Positions 42,931-53,111 of a stretch of 64,000 nucleotides of DNA are shown here, piece after piece (position 1 is the first letter of the stretch; each line of letters opens with the position of its first letter). The position numbers and the translations under genes are program-made. Below the pieces are notes generated by a model that had not been told where the DNA came from, did not search any database, and worked only from the letters and a program-made list of their open reading frames with translations. The stretch is from Thecamonas trahens ATCC 50062 (lineage: Eukaryota; Apusozoa; Apusomonadida; Apusomonadidae): assembly GCF_000142905.1 (NCBI RefSeq), contig NW_013657670.1, positions 268,362-332,361 on the forward strand, written 5' to 3'.

Positions 42931-42994
42931 AGAGCCGAGCCGAGTAGAGCCGAGCCGAGCCGAGCCGAGCCGAGCCGAGCCGAGCCGAGCCGAG
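42931..42994. repeat. (CCGAG)n pentanucleotide repeat
   Basis: Roughly twelve copies of the CCGAG unit with one tagag interruption, about 120 bases upstream of the ESS2 start. Confidence 0.92.
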
Positions 42995-43110
42995 CACCCG
43001 GGGTCGAGCAGGGGGGCGAGACGGAACAAGGCGACTCGGGCGACAGTGGGGCGGAATCGAGGCGGTAGAGCTCATCACCTCGCTAGTTGGTACAGGCTTT
43101 CGGGTGGACA

Positions 43111-43355
43111 ATGTCGCGCAAGCGGAGCAGAGCTCAGGCTGAGACACAGGGACAGACCGTACTCGACGAGGGGACGTACCAGGCCGGCCTGGCCAACGCT
43201 GTCGAGGCCGAGTTCTTCCCGCAACTTCCACTGCTCCGGCTGCGGGCTCAACTCGCTGAGGCCGAAGATGCTGGAGATGCTCTGCGCGTCCGTGGCCTCC
43301 GGGCGGCCATCGCTTCCCGGAGTAGATCATCGACCAGACAAGGTCTCAAGGCCGA

Positions 43356-43388
<33 letters not shown>

Positions 43389-44088
43389 CGACTCTGATGA
43401 CGACGGCGACGAGCGGAGCAGGGTGGCCAAGCGCGCACGCACACTGGGTGTCACCCGCTATCTGGCTACATACGTCTCTGAAGATAATGCAGCGTTTGAA
43501 GAGGCACACATCGCGCCGAGAAGCACATCAGGCGCGCCCGGCTCGTCACTGGCTATGGTCCCGCTCGCCGGAATGGGATCCAGTGCGGTTGCGGGCGGGT
43601 TGCTAGAGAACGGCACGGCGCGACAGAGCGATGACGACGGCACTGAGCCGCGCATTCTCCCGGTCAACACCAACTTTAGCCAGCCACCGCCGCAGCCCGC
43701 AGCCGGTGCCCACGCCGCCGAGGAGACCATGACTGTCGACGGTGTGTCGGTCCGCATCGGGCGGTCATCCAGCAAGTCCGGGCCGACGGTTAATGGCTAC
43801 TCGTTTGTGCGCGAGCCAAGCGCACCGCAGGCGGGTGGCGGATACACCCTTCCGCCGGTGCGGCAGCGGGAGCGGGCGGCGGCAAAGATCGGCGCCCGCT
43901 ACGCGGCTGCGCGAGCACAACGCGAGGCGCAGGCAAAGCGATTTTCGCGGTCGGCGACACCACTGGGCGCAGCACACGCGCTTCGACATGGCACCCTTTC
44001 GCCGGCGCTACGGTCGGCGCTGGCGCGGTCAGGGACTCGGCTGAGAACACCGGCGCTGGCACGATCAGCGAGCCGCGCCCCGCCGTAG
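43111..44088 (+). CDS. ESS2/DGCR14-like splicing factor
   Basis: 325 residues from the ATG at 43111. The N-terminus has VLDEGTYQAGLANAVEAEFFPQ followed by a short helical block with AEAEDAGD, the family signature. Later come RYLATYVSEDNAAFEEA (animal RYTSEDNASF), VNGYSFVREPSAP (the GGFGFV block) and a C-terminal LSPALRSALAR. A Gly-Ser/Asp-rich linker (near residue 85) is encoded by a repeat. In animals and yeasts this nuclear protein joins late spliceosomes (C complex). It is shorter than the human protein (476), mainly through shorter linkers. It converges with the next gene: the two stops are 14 bases apart, so their 3' UTRs must overlap. Confidence 0.85.
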
Positions 44089-44102
44089 CGGGTCGAACCC
44101 GA

Positions 44103-45128
44103 TCACGCGCGAAGAACTGTGCGTGGTGGGCGCTTGGTTGGCTGCCGGTCCGAGACTGTTGACAGAGTAAAGCCCGGCAGAGGTTGGTGCAAGTGCTTAG
44201 GAAACTGGATGCCATGCCGGCGAGAGACAAGGAGCAACCAGTGGCGGTAGTCGTGCAGGAGAGCGAGCGCCGACTCGTGGGTCGTCTTCAGGTCCTGGAG
44301 CTGCTGGAAAAACTCAGGGTCAAACGCCGAGAGCTCGACCCGGAGCCGGGCGTTGATCCGTTCGAGCTTCACCATCCGCAGCTGCACAGCCTTCAGCTGC
44401 TCCCGCAGCTTAGGGGCGGCTGCCGCGTCGTCGATCATGTTCTGTGTCAGGCTGGGGTTCGCCGTCTTGACCGCCTTGTTGCGCAGCAGCTTGATCTGGG
44501 CCATCTCCTTGGACAGCTTCTCAATCCGCCGCTCGAGCTTGGCCTCGTTCTCTTTGACAAGCGCGTTCTCTGCCATCACGCCCAGCAGGACGTCTTCGCC
44601 ATGGCGAGCAATGATCTGGCGGTTGAGCACACGGTACGCCTCAAGGTCGCGGCGCATCTCCTCCATGTCGCGGAGCAGCGCCGTCCGGCCACGGTTAGCG
44701 GCGAGCGCGTCGGCGTGCGCGCGCTTGGCCCGCGCCGCTGCCCGCAAAGCAAGCTTTCGGTCTTCGTCAGCATCGACCGCTGCGTTGGCTGCCCTCGCCG
44801 TCGCCGCCACCACCCGGGTCGACGCCTCGGACTTGGCCTTGCGGGCAGCGGCGCACGAGCCGTTGCAGAACTTGGACTGCTGCACCTCCACAGTCAGCAC
44901 CGCGCGCTGCAGCCTCCGCACCTTAGCCTCGGCCGCCGCTAGCGCCGTCGTCAGCCGCGCATTCGCCGCAGACAGCTTGTGGATGACCTCTTCAGCCTGC
45001 TCCGCCGTCAGCTCCAGCTCCAGCTCGGCCTTCCCGACCAGCCGGACCTCGTCGATGCTCTCGTCCCCGCTCTCGCTGCCATACATGACCTCGCCGGCTC
45101 GCGCCTCGCCAGGACCCGTCTTCCTCAT
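44103..45128 (-). CDS. Coiled-coil protein with a CEP290-like tail
   Basis: 341 residues from the ATG at 45128 (MRKTGPGEARAG); the frame is open upstream, but that part looks like leader. Long coiled coil from about residue 35 to 285 (AEQAEEVIHKLSAANARLTTALAAAEAKVRRL; LERRIEKLSKEMAQIKLLRNK). It ends with RLRVELSAFDPEFFQQLQDLK, which resembles the C-terminal block of the centrosome/ciliary transition-zone protein CEP290 (LSAFD-FFEEIEDLK). It is far too short to be full-length CEP290 (about 2,500). It could be a separate small paralogue, or a family that shares the motif. Shared motif: seen. Ciliary role: inference. Confidence 0.65.
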   Translation of the reverse strand: MRKTGPGEARAGEVMYGSESGDESIDEVRLVGKAELELELTAEQAEEVIHKLSAANARLTTALAAAEAKVRRLQRAVLTVEVQQSKFCNGSCAAARKAKSEASTRVVAATARAANAAVDADEDRKLALRAAARAKRAHADALAANRGRTALLRDMEEMRRDLEAYRVLNRQIIARHGEDVLLGVMAENALVKENEAKLERRIEKLSKEMAQIKLLRNKAVKTANPSLTQNMIDDAAAAPKLREQLKAVQLRMVKLERINARLRVELSAFDPEFFQQLQDLKTTHESALALLHDYRHWLLLVSRRHGIQFPKHLHQPLPGFTLSTVSDRQPTKRPPRTVLRA

Positions 45129-45472
45129 GCCTCCACTATAACCTTGGAGAAGAGTGCAAGCTGTACTTCTGCCTCGCACTGTTGGAGCCTTTGCTCTCAG
45201 ACAAGGCGTCGGCTCTCCTCCCCCGCCACCACCCGTGTGGCATCGGCACCTGTTGTGCCCACAATGGCATTTTGGCGCCAACATTCGCGCCCAAACGTAA
45301 CCGAGTCATTCACTCCTTCTACGGCATGGCACCCGCTCCTGGAGCAGAGTGGAGACCATTTGCCGTCGAGAGCGAGTGCGACGGGCAGCACAAGGTTCTG
45401 GTCTCCTCCATCCTTTCTCCCTTCTCTCCTTTCGCTCTCACCTCTCCCAACGACCGCTTTGAGCATAGCTAT
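45129..45472. other. Divergent promoter region (CEP290-like / phosphatase)
   Basis: About 340 bases. Frames extend into it from both flanking genes, but without a coding look. No other feature seen. Confidence 0.45.
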
Positions 45473-46255
45473 ATGGCCGACTCGGGCACGGGCCCAGTGC
45501 GGACAGCGACAGCAGCTGCGCCAATCGCAGCGCAAAGTACAGCTGCAAGTGCACCGGGTGGACGGAAGGTGACATCTGCCAGTCATCCGTACCGCGCGTC
45601 CAAGATGATGGATGTTGTCTCAGGGATAGGCGGGACGGACGGAGCGCCGTTGGTCAGCAAGAGTCCTCAACATGATGCAACCGATGCAGACGGTGAAGAT
45701 GATGTGGCTGTTGGCGACGACGACGACGTCACTGCTAGAGTCGGAGCACTCCATGTGGCGCACGCGCCTGGTCTCAAGTCGACCTTCACAGGCACCTGCC
45801 GCGATCTCGATGCCGATCTCGGGCGGCTAAGCGAGGTCTACGGGACGACGACAATCGTGTCGTTGCTGCCGCGGACCGAGGCTCAGCGACTGACCATTGG
45901 GCCACGAATCGAAGCAGAAGCTGCCGCCGCTGTGGGCATGAAGCTCCTCCGGTTTCCGATTGTCAACGGCGGCATTCCCGACGATATGGCAGTGTTTTCC
46001 GACTTTGTCGATGCTCTTGTTGCCCGCATGCTCGCCGGCGAACGACTGCTGGTCCACTGCCGTGCCGGCTACGGACGGGCAGGTATGGTCGCTGTGGCCA
46101 TGCTCCTCCGATCCGGAGCTTGCACTAGCCTCGCTGCCGCCATCGCCCACGCCCGCCGCAAGCGGCCATCATCTCGCACCCGCATGGTCGAGAACGAGAG
46201 GCAGGAAGCATTCCTCGCCGACTACGCCACCGCCGCAGGCCTGCTTCTCGAGTAA
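45473..46255 (+). CDS. CDKN3/KAP-like dual-specificity phosphatase
   Basis: 260 residues from the ATG at 45473 (MADSGTGPVRT); an in-frame ATG at 45182 would add an unlikely leader. Acidic low-complexity start, then a cysteine-phosphatase domain: TTIVSLLPRTEAQRL, KLLRFPIVNGGIPDD and the P-loop LLVHCRAGYGRAGMVAVAMLL, whose HC-x5-R carries the catalytic Cys and Arg. This is closest to CDKN3 (KAP), which removes the activating phosphate from CDK2. The position of the general acid, an Asp in the CDKN3 IADGG block, is Asn here (IVNGG), so activity may be low. It is followed by the steroid reductase gene on the same strand after 33 bases. Confidence 0.75.
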   Translation: MADSGTGPVRTATAAAPIAAQSTAASAPGGRKVTSASHPYRASKMMDVVSGIGGTDGAPLVSKSPQHDATDADGEDDVAVGDDDDVTARVGALHVAHAPGLKSTFTGTCRDLDADLGRLSEVYGTTTIVSLLPRTEAQRLTIGPRIEAEAAAAVGMKLLRFPIVNGGIPDDMAVFSDFVDALVARMLAGERLLVHCRAGYGRAGMVAVAMLLRSGACTSLAAAIAHARRKRPSSRTRMVENERQEAFLADYATAAGLLLE

Positions 46256-46288
46256 GCGAGTGTCTCGTCGCCCGCCACTGCACTCGCC

Positions 46289-47101
46289 ATGCCCGCGCTC
46301 TACGCCAACGCGCCCGCGGAAGTCGCTGACGAGGCTGGCCGGCTTGTGGCTCTGGCGTGGTGCTTGCTGGGCTGCGGAGCAGTGGCAGCGGCGGTGTTGG
46401 TGGCCGGTGTCACCGCGCCGTACGGCCGATACAACACGGCCGGCCGGTCGTGGATCTACGGATGGAACGTGCCTGGTCGGCTGGCGTGGTTTGTGCAAGA
46501 GATGCCGTGCGTAGTAGCGTCTGCTACTGCGCTGGCGTATGCGCCGGGCGAGCTCTCGCGCGCGCAGATGGCGCTGCTGGCCGCCTTTGCCGTCCACTAC
46601 TTTCACCGAGCGTGCGTCTTTCCGTTCCGCATGGTTGGCTCCAAGCCGTCGAGCCTGATGACAACGGTCCTGGCCTTTGCCTTTTGTGCGGCTAATGGAT
46701 ACATGCAAACCCGCTGGATCACGGCCCACGCCCAGCCCTGGCTCGACTCTGTGCCTGCCCTCACGATGGCCACCGGTCTTGTACTCTTTGTCGTCGGCAT
46801 GGCCATCAACATCCACTCGGACTCGATCCTGCTCAACCTGCGGAAGCCAGGTGAGACTGGGTATGTCATTCCGCGCGGCGGCATGTTCGACTACGTCTCG
46901 GGAGCGAACTTTTTCGGCGAGATTGTCGAGTGGCTTGGCTTTGCCCTCGCAGGCGGCTGCCACCTTGTGCCGCTCTCGTTTGCGCTCTTCACAATGTGCA
47001 ACATCGGGCCACGCGCCCTGCACCACCATGCTTGGTACCTGACTAAGTTCCGCGACGAGTATCCTCGTCACCGGCGGGCGCTTGTGCCGTTTGTTCTGTA
47101 G
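46289..47101 (+). CDS. 3-oxo-5-alpha-steroid 4-dehydrogenase (steroid 5-alpha-reductase) family
   Basis: 270 residues, single exon, with six or so hydrophobic segments (the first, ALAWCLLGCGAVAAAVLVAGV). Family blocks include AVHYFHRACVFPFRM, the NADPH-region GYVIPRGGMFDYVSGANFFGEIVEWLGFA and the C-terminal HAWYLTKFRDEYPRHRRALVPFVL. This ER enzyme reduces a steroid or polyprenol 4,5 double bond with NADPH; the substrate in a protist is probably a sterol intermediate. Length and topology match SRD5A1/2 (254-259). Convergent with the DNA polymerase gene, 34 bases away. Confidence 0.93.
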   Translation: MPALYANAPAEVADEAGRLVALAWCLLGCGAVAAAVLVAGVTAPYGRYNTAGRSWIYGWNVPGRLAWFVQEMPCVVASATALAYAPGELSRAQMALLAAFAVHYFHRACVFPFRMVGSKPSSLMTTVLAFAFCAANGYMQTRWITAHAQPWLDSVPALTMATGLVLFVVGMAINIHSDSILLNLRKPGETGYVIPRGGMFDYVSGANFFGEIVEWLGFALAGGCHLVPLSFALFTMCNIGPRALHHHAWYLTKFRDEYPRHRRALVPFVL

Positions 47102-47135
47102 GCCCAACCTCGCTCTCCAACCTTTCTTGCCAGGT

Positions 47136-50100
47136 TCATTGTGTGGACGCTGCATCAGCCGGGGCTGCGCGGACGTGCGCCATCTTGCCGGCGTTCCAAG
47201 CGTCCATGTGAGTGGTGGCGAGAGTGGGAACAAAGTCGCGAGAGTCGGACGGGACCAGCTTGCCGTTGGGTGCATGGACCGGCTCCTGCGACTTGTGCCA
47301 GCGGTACGAGAGGGTGAAGGCGGTCTGGATGGGGATGTCGGCGCAGAGCGGTGCCATGGCGTGCTCGGCGATGGCGCGGATCTCGGCGACGTGACGATCA
47401 AGGTCGCTAGTCTCAGGCAGCTCGACAATGATTTCGTCGTGGACAAAGCCGACGATGCGGTAGCCCGAGTGGAAGAGATCCCACAGCGCGAGCTTGGCAC
47501 CGTCGGCGGCAAGGCCTGAAAAGGGCGTGTTGCGCGCCTGGGTAAAGTTGACGCACCCGCGGACTCGGCCGGTAAGGGTAACGACCGACTGACGGAAGAG
47601 CGCGTCGTAGACCTCATCCGAACCGAGCTGGCGATCAGCAAGCAGCGGAGTGAGCTTCGGGTTCCGGTTCAGCTTCCGGAGCGAGGCCCAGATGTTGGCC
47701 ACAAACTTCTGCGAGTATGGCAGGCCGTCGCGGCGGAACGGACGGCCGCGGACAACCGATTTGATGTCGAGCAGGTTGGACTTGCCGAGCGTGTCAGCCT
47801 CACCGTCGACTGCAAGGTGGTACCTCAGCTTGCGGCGGACAACCGCCAGTGACCGGCGCAGGTTGGACGCGAGGAGAACGAGCGACTGCTCGTTGAGATA
47901 CATGCCGATCTCAGGGAAGACCTCGTTGGTAAACTGCCGCCGCAGCTCCTTGGCCTCGGGATAGGTGAGCGATACGCCAAACGAGGCTGCGTACTCGCGA
48001 AGCGAGCGCGCGCCCTGTCCGCCGGGCAGACCAAAGTTGATGGCCTTGGCTCGCTGGCGCAGATACTTGTACCGCGCCCGAGTCGCCTCGTCCGACGAGT
48101 GCTTCTGAGCTTCAAACTCGGGCAGGCTCATATCGTCGCAGACGGCGGCAGTAAAGGCGTGCGGGTCGACGCCGTTGCGGATGACGTCGGCGAGGACTGA
48201 TTGCCCGTACCGCGCCTCGCACACCGCCGCCAGCGTGCAGAGCTCGATGAACGAATAGTCGACGGTGAGCAGAACGGCGCCAGGGCGGGCGACGTAGCAC
48301 TCACGGAAGCCCGGCATCGACGGCGTGCCCTGCAAGTGCGGCTCAAACGTTGCCGTCCGCCCGTTGCGCATCACTGCCACGTACCGCGGGTGGACAGTCA
48401 TGAGCTCGGCGCCGAGAGGCTGCGGCCGCAGATCGCGGGTGCCCTTGGCCACGCCCTCGTCTTCGGCGCTCGACGGCTTGCCCAGCGCTGTCCACATCTC
48501 GTGCAGCGGCGCCACAATGTCGAACAGCTTGCAGTACTCGATAATGGTGCAGTAGCGGGCGACAAACTCGGAGAGGTGCGCAAACCGCGCCCACTTTTTC
48601 ATCCGCACCGAAATGTCCGATCCGTCGCGCGGGAGCGAAAACATCTTGTACTCTTCGTCACGGGTGAGCAGCGGCGGGTCTTCGATGGAGAGCCCAGCCG
48701 CCTCGCGCTCCGCGCGCCGTTTGTCCACCACTGCTGCCAGCGCTTCACGCCGTGCGCGCACCAGCGCCTTGCGGGTTCCGGCCCGGGACATCCGTGGCTT
48801 ACCGGTATCAGTGGTGAGGAACGAGATCTCGTCGAGCGGCGCCTCGCTCAACTGCCACCCGTCTGACTCGGCCTCGTCGACCATCAGCGTCTCTTCCTCG
48901 ATCGAGAGCGAGAAGAGCGACGAGACTGCTGCCTTTTCGGTCGCATTTTCAAACTTCTCCTCTTCGCCGTCGTCATCCGATGTTGCCTCGACCACGTCTG
49001 AAGGCAGGGTGCCGACCGCCGACGCCACCTTGGCCGAGACACCAGCCACAGTCTCGCTTGCGCTCGGTGGGTCATCCTTCGCGGCAGTCTCGCCGTTTGC
49101 GCCAGCGCCGACACGCTCGTACTGAAACGCGATGCGGTAGAGCGGCATGTGGGCCTGGATGTAGGCGCAGTGCTCCTGGATGGTGGCCTGAAGCCTTGTA
49201 TAGAGCGCAGCAACGGTGCGCGGGTCGACGGCTATGCCGTTGAGTGTGGCGTCCTGCAGCGCGACCGCGCCCTTGATCTGGATGACCTCGGAGAGCGGGC
49301 CCCACGAGTCGACCGCGTGCTGGAACATCGAGTGGTTGCGGTCAAAGCAGCACTCGTTCATGACGTCGACAGCCTTGCAGTCCATAATGTAGTGAACATT
49401 GAAGATGAGCGCCGTCATTGCCGTCAGCTGGTCGTGGCTCAGCTCCGGGAGCTCCATGTCGGCGTTGGTGGTGCACGCGCCCACCATGCCTGCCAGAAGA
49501 GCCATAAACTGCTTGTCGTCGGCGACCTTGGAGACTCTAACCTTGGCTGCATCAAACAGGGTTCGCGGCTCGATGTCCCAGTCGGCCGAGACGTCGAGGG
49601 CGAGTGCCCGATGGACGAGCTCATCGAGCGAAGCGCCAAGCGGGATCGACCCGGACCCGGCGAGCTGGAGCAAGCCGTCGAGGAGAACCACGTCCGAGAT
49701 GAAACCGCGGTTAACAATCTCCAGCCAGAGGCTCTCAGCCTGCATCGACACCGCCGCCAGCGCGTGCCGCAGCTTGGTGTACTGACTCAGCGCGTGTGCG
49801 ACGACAAACTTGATCTCGCCGCACTGTCCGAGCCAGTGGGCGAACTGGGCGACGTCCATGGCATGGCATGCGCTTGGCGAGCCTTCTGAGAGCATGACCA
49901 TACCTCCTCCGGGATAGTCGGCCTGAGTCCATGAAGGGGAGGACGGGAGGGGGACGGGAGGGGGAAGAAGGGGCGGTGGCAGTGCTGTGAGTTGGTCCTG
50001 CTGCGTGGAGCGACTTCTTCCATTCCTCCCTTTCTTTCGCTTGTGGTCGGGCGGCAGGGTGGGGGGGGGGGGGGGGGGGGGGAAAGGGGGAAGGGGAAGG

Positions 50101-50220
50101 GGAAGGGGAGGGGGGAAGGGAAGAAGGAGGAGGTAGAAGAAGGAGGGGGGAGTGAAAGGTAGAGGGGGGGCATACTGCGTAGTAGAGCGCCACGACGTGG
50201 CCCGTGGGTGTGAAGCTCAT
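47136..50220 (-). CDS. Family A DNA polymerase with phage-like motif B
   Basis: Exon 1 (50220-50176, MSFTPTGHVVALYYA) joins exon 2 (49922-47136) in phase 0 across a 253-nt intron with a long C run in the transcript (GTATGC ... GACTCAG); 943 residues. The palm and fingers are clear: motif A LLTVDYSFIELCTLAAV, motif B RQRAKAINFGLPGGQG, and motif C GFVHDEIIVELP. The O-helix keeps Arg, Lys and Phe, but the usual Tyr-Gly end is Gly-Gly, as in several phage polymerases. The N-terminal third resembles a worn 3'-5' exonuclease fold without its acidic residues, interrupted by a 150-residue acidic insert (about 290-440). It may serve organelle DNA or repair; location is unknown, and there is no clear targeting peptide. 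Confidence 0.88.
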
Positions 50221-50349
50221 AATCGAGAGACGGGCACGGTTGGCGACGAGTGGGAGAGATCACGCTTTGATGGCTACCTGCTACTGCACTGGCCAGGGCA
50301 TGGTGGTGACTGATGGCGTGTGAGGCCGGCTGCGGAATATGAAAGGCGT

Positions 50350-52717
50350 TTACGGGCCAGCGGGGCCGGGACCAGACTTCTTGATCTGGCGACCGGCGCG
50401 GATGATCTCGTCGACCAGGAGGATGTTCGAGGCGATGACAGTGCACGAGTGCAGAAGCATGCGCTTGACGCGGAACGAATCGAGGACGCCCTCAACCACG
50501 GGGTCCATGCACTCGCCGGTCATGACGTCGACGCCGACAAGGCGATCGTTGAGGAACGCGTCCTCAAGCTTGACGATGGTCTCGGTCTGGTCAAAGCCCG
50601 AGTTGGCGGCAAGCGTCTTGGGGATGATCTGCAGGGCCTGGGCAAAGGCCTCGACACCGAGGCGGGTCTTGCCGCTCACGGTCTTCTTGTACTCCATCAG
50701 CTTGGCCGAGAGCGAGTACTCGACAGCGCCGCCGCGGAAGGGCGGTGCCGTCCTCGATGGTGTTCTTAACAGCGCGGAGGCCGTCGCGGACGGCGTCCTT
50801 GATCTGCGCCACAGTGTGGGCGTTGGGGCCCTTGATGAGGACCGTGCACGAGAACGGGTTGGTGACGTCCTCCACGAACGTGTACTTGTCCTCGCCGAGC
50901 ACGGTCTCGTACACCTTGCCGGCATAGCCGAGGCACTCGGGCTCGAGGTCGTCCACAGAGTTGACCGCGTACCCGCCGCACGCAAGCGCAAGGCGCTCCA
51001 TGTTGCGCCGCTTAGCGCGGCGCAGCGCCACAATCCCCGCACGGCACAGCAGGTCCAGAGCCTGGGGATCGATGCCCTTCTGGTTGATGACCACAAAGCC
51101 CGACTTCTCGTCGGTGCAAACCTGTGTTGCATACCATTCCACACACGTGGTCTCCGGGGGTGAGTTCGCGCCGACGCAGCGCTCTTGCGCTCATTTCTCT
51201 CAAATACATGCAGATGCAAGGTCGGTTATCAGAATTGTCGTTCTCTTCAAAACGCCTCGGTCTTTGCCGGGCGCTAAGACAGGGATAACAAAGTTCATCA
51301 TATACAACCGCCGAGGGGGCGAAAGGGGGCAAACAAAAAAATGGGGGGAAAGGGAAATACTTACCGACTCCTTGAAGGCGATGATCTTCTCAACGCGCTC
51401 CTGAACAAAGCGGCGCTCGGCCTGGACCATCTTCTCGCGCTCCTCAGGCGAGGCGTAGAAGAAGCCCGAGTTGAGCTCGGTCTTCTCATACTCGAGCGAG
51501 ACGTTGCAGATGAGAATGTGGCAGTTGTCCTGGTACTTGAGCATGCCCGGGTGGCGTGCACCGTGATCGAGGACGAGGCCCTTGATGAGCTTGGTGTCGG
51601 CAGCGGTCTTGTGCAGCATGGACATGATCTCGACCATGAACAGGTCGATCTGCTTGCCCTCGCGCTGAATGGTGAGGACGGCGTCGACAACAATCGAAGT
51701 GAGCTGCTCGGCGAGCGCCGGCGCAAGCTTGGTGTGGAGCGACGAGCGCGCGACCTGCATCAGCAGCTCACGGTCGATGTTCACGTCCATCTTGTACGAC
51801 TCGAGCTGCTCGAGGGCAAACGCCTTGGCCACGTCAAAGCCCTGAGCAATGACCCGCGGGTGGAGGCCCTCCTGGAGGAACCGGTCCGCCTGCCGGAGGA
51901 GCTCGCCAATGAGCAGCACGCACGACGTCGTGCCGTCGCCGGTCGCGTCATCCTGTGCCGTTGCGGTCCGGGCAATGAGCGCCGCCGTCGGATGCTGCAG
52001 TTGCTATAATTGTTCTCCCGCAAAAACCGAGTTGTGTGTGAGTCCCGCTCCCCTTGCTCCGCTCCCTCGGAAAATTCCCACTCCCAGAAATCTACCAATG
52101 CGACCGACGTACCATCTGGTGGAGGAGCACCGAGCCGTCCTTGGTGAGGCGGACATCGCCGGCACCGGACACGAGCCTGTACAACGCGCGCGGGGGTGGT
52201 GTGAGTGGGGGTCGGGGGAGGGTGTAGCTTCGGTGGGGGGTCGGGGGTCTTCCTCCTTGTCCGCGCCTTGCCGCCGGAGCGGGTCGGTCGCGCCAAAGCG
52301 AGGGATTTTTCGCGGCTGCGCGCCAAGCGATAGACGTACATTTTGACGGTCCCACGGGGACCGAGGTTGGTCTTAAGGATGGACATCATGCCCCGAGCCG
52401 CCGTGATGTTGATGTTGACGGCCGTGCCCTTGCGGGCGTGGTCAGCGTTCGGGTTGAGCATTTGAACGGACGCCACTATGTGCAGGAAGGGTCGCCCCGT
52501 GTGTGAGTTGCCGTCATAAAAATGGGCGCCAGACGGGCAGGGCCCGTCGGTCGCTGTAGATTCTCAAGCTCCCCCACGCCGCCCTACGCTCCCTCGCAAG
52601 CGGGGACAACCACAAAGACGTAGGGTGTAAGCCCAAACATCCGCTTTGTGGTCTTCCCCCCCCTGGCAAACCCTCAATCCTCGCCCTACACAACTTTGCC
52701 CAGGAAGATAACATACT
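50350..52717 (-). CDS. CCT6: CCT zeta (TCP-1 chaperonin subunit 6), five exons, one frame break
   Basis: Exons: 52717 (only the A of ATG), 52475-52340, 52176-52113, 52003-51365 and 51121-50350; introns of 241, 163, 109 and 243 nt. The joined sequence follows CCT zeta: [92 protein letters not shown] and [18 protein letters not shown]. The start codon appears split: no ATG precedes ASVQ in the exon, which reads AG|TGGCG, and a donor A|GTATGT lies 241 bases upstream. The frame breaks near 50729-50737, where the usual PGGGAVE reads CCGCGGCGG; two extra G bases would restore it. The subunit is part of the cytosolic ring that folds actin and tubulin. Confidence 0.93.
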
Positions 52718-52992
52718 CTTGGTCGAGGTGAGCGAGAGAGGAGTCACCAGAACCAACTCAAACAAACACAAACAAAGGCAATTGAATATTCATAATTCGC
52801 GCAAACGGCAAACCCGTTTCGTTCGCTCCCGTCACACGCATTCCGTCAAAAACTCGTTCCGCCAAACTCCGTTCCGTCAGACTCAGTCCCGCCAAACTCG
52901 TTTGTTGGTTCGTTGGCCTCTGCAACCGTTCGTTTGTTCGTTTGCACCTTCCACAATCGTTCACTCGAGCAAGAGCTCACTCCAGCCAGACA

Positions 52993-53044
<52 letters not shown>

Positions 53045-53111
53045 ACACCACACACACACACTCTCGCCTCTTACATTGGTATATTTCCCTTTCCCCTCGC
53101 ACGTTCTGCAC
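52718..53111. other. Divergent promoter region (CCT zeta / PS decarboxylase)
   Basis: Lower GC than the surroundings, with many CGTTC/CCAAACTC-like short direct repeats (52818-52960) and a CA microsatellite. No gene supported. Confidence 0.5.
52990..53061. repeat. (CA)n microsatellite
   Basis: About 30 CA units with CC interruptions, some 50 bases before the PS decarboxylase start. Confidence 0.95.

Larger units (their letters stand above)
42373..43110. other. Divergent promoter region (eIF5B / ESS2) with simple repeats
   Basis: 740 bases holding a GGGA/GAGGG purine tract, G runs (42605-42615, 42771-42781) and a CCGAG pentamer repeat. No gene supported. Confidence 0.55.

Noticed and set aside
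47136-50220. Integrated phage or giant-virus region around the DNA polymerase
   Set aside because: The gene has a spliceosomal intron, and its neighbours are ordinary eukaryotic genes with the same codon use; only the motif looks phage-like.
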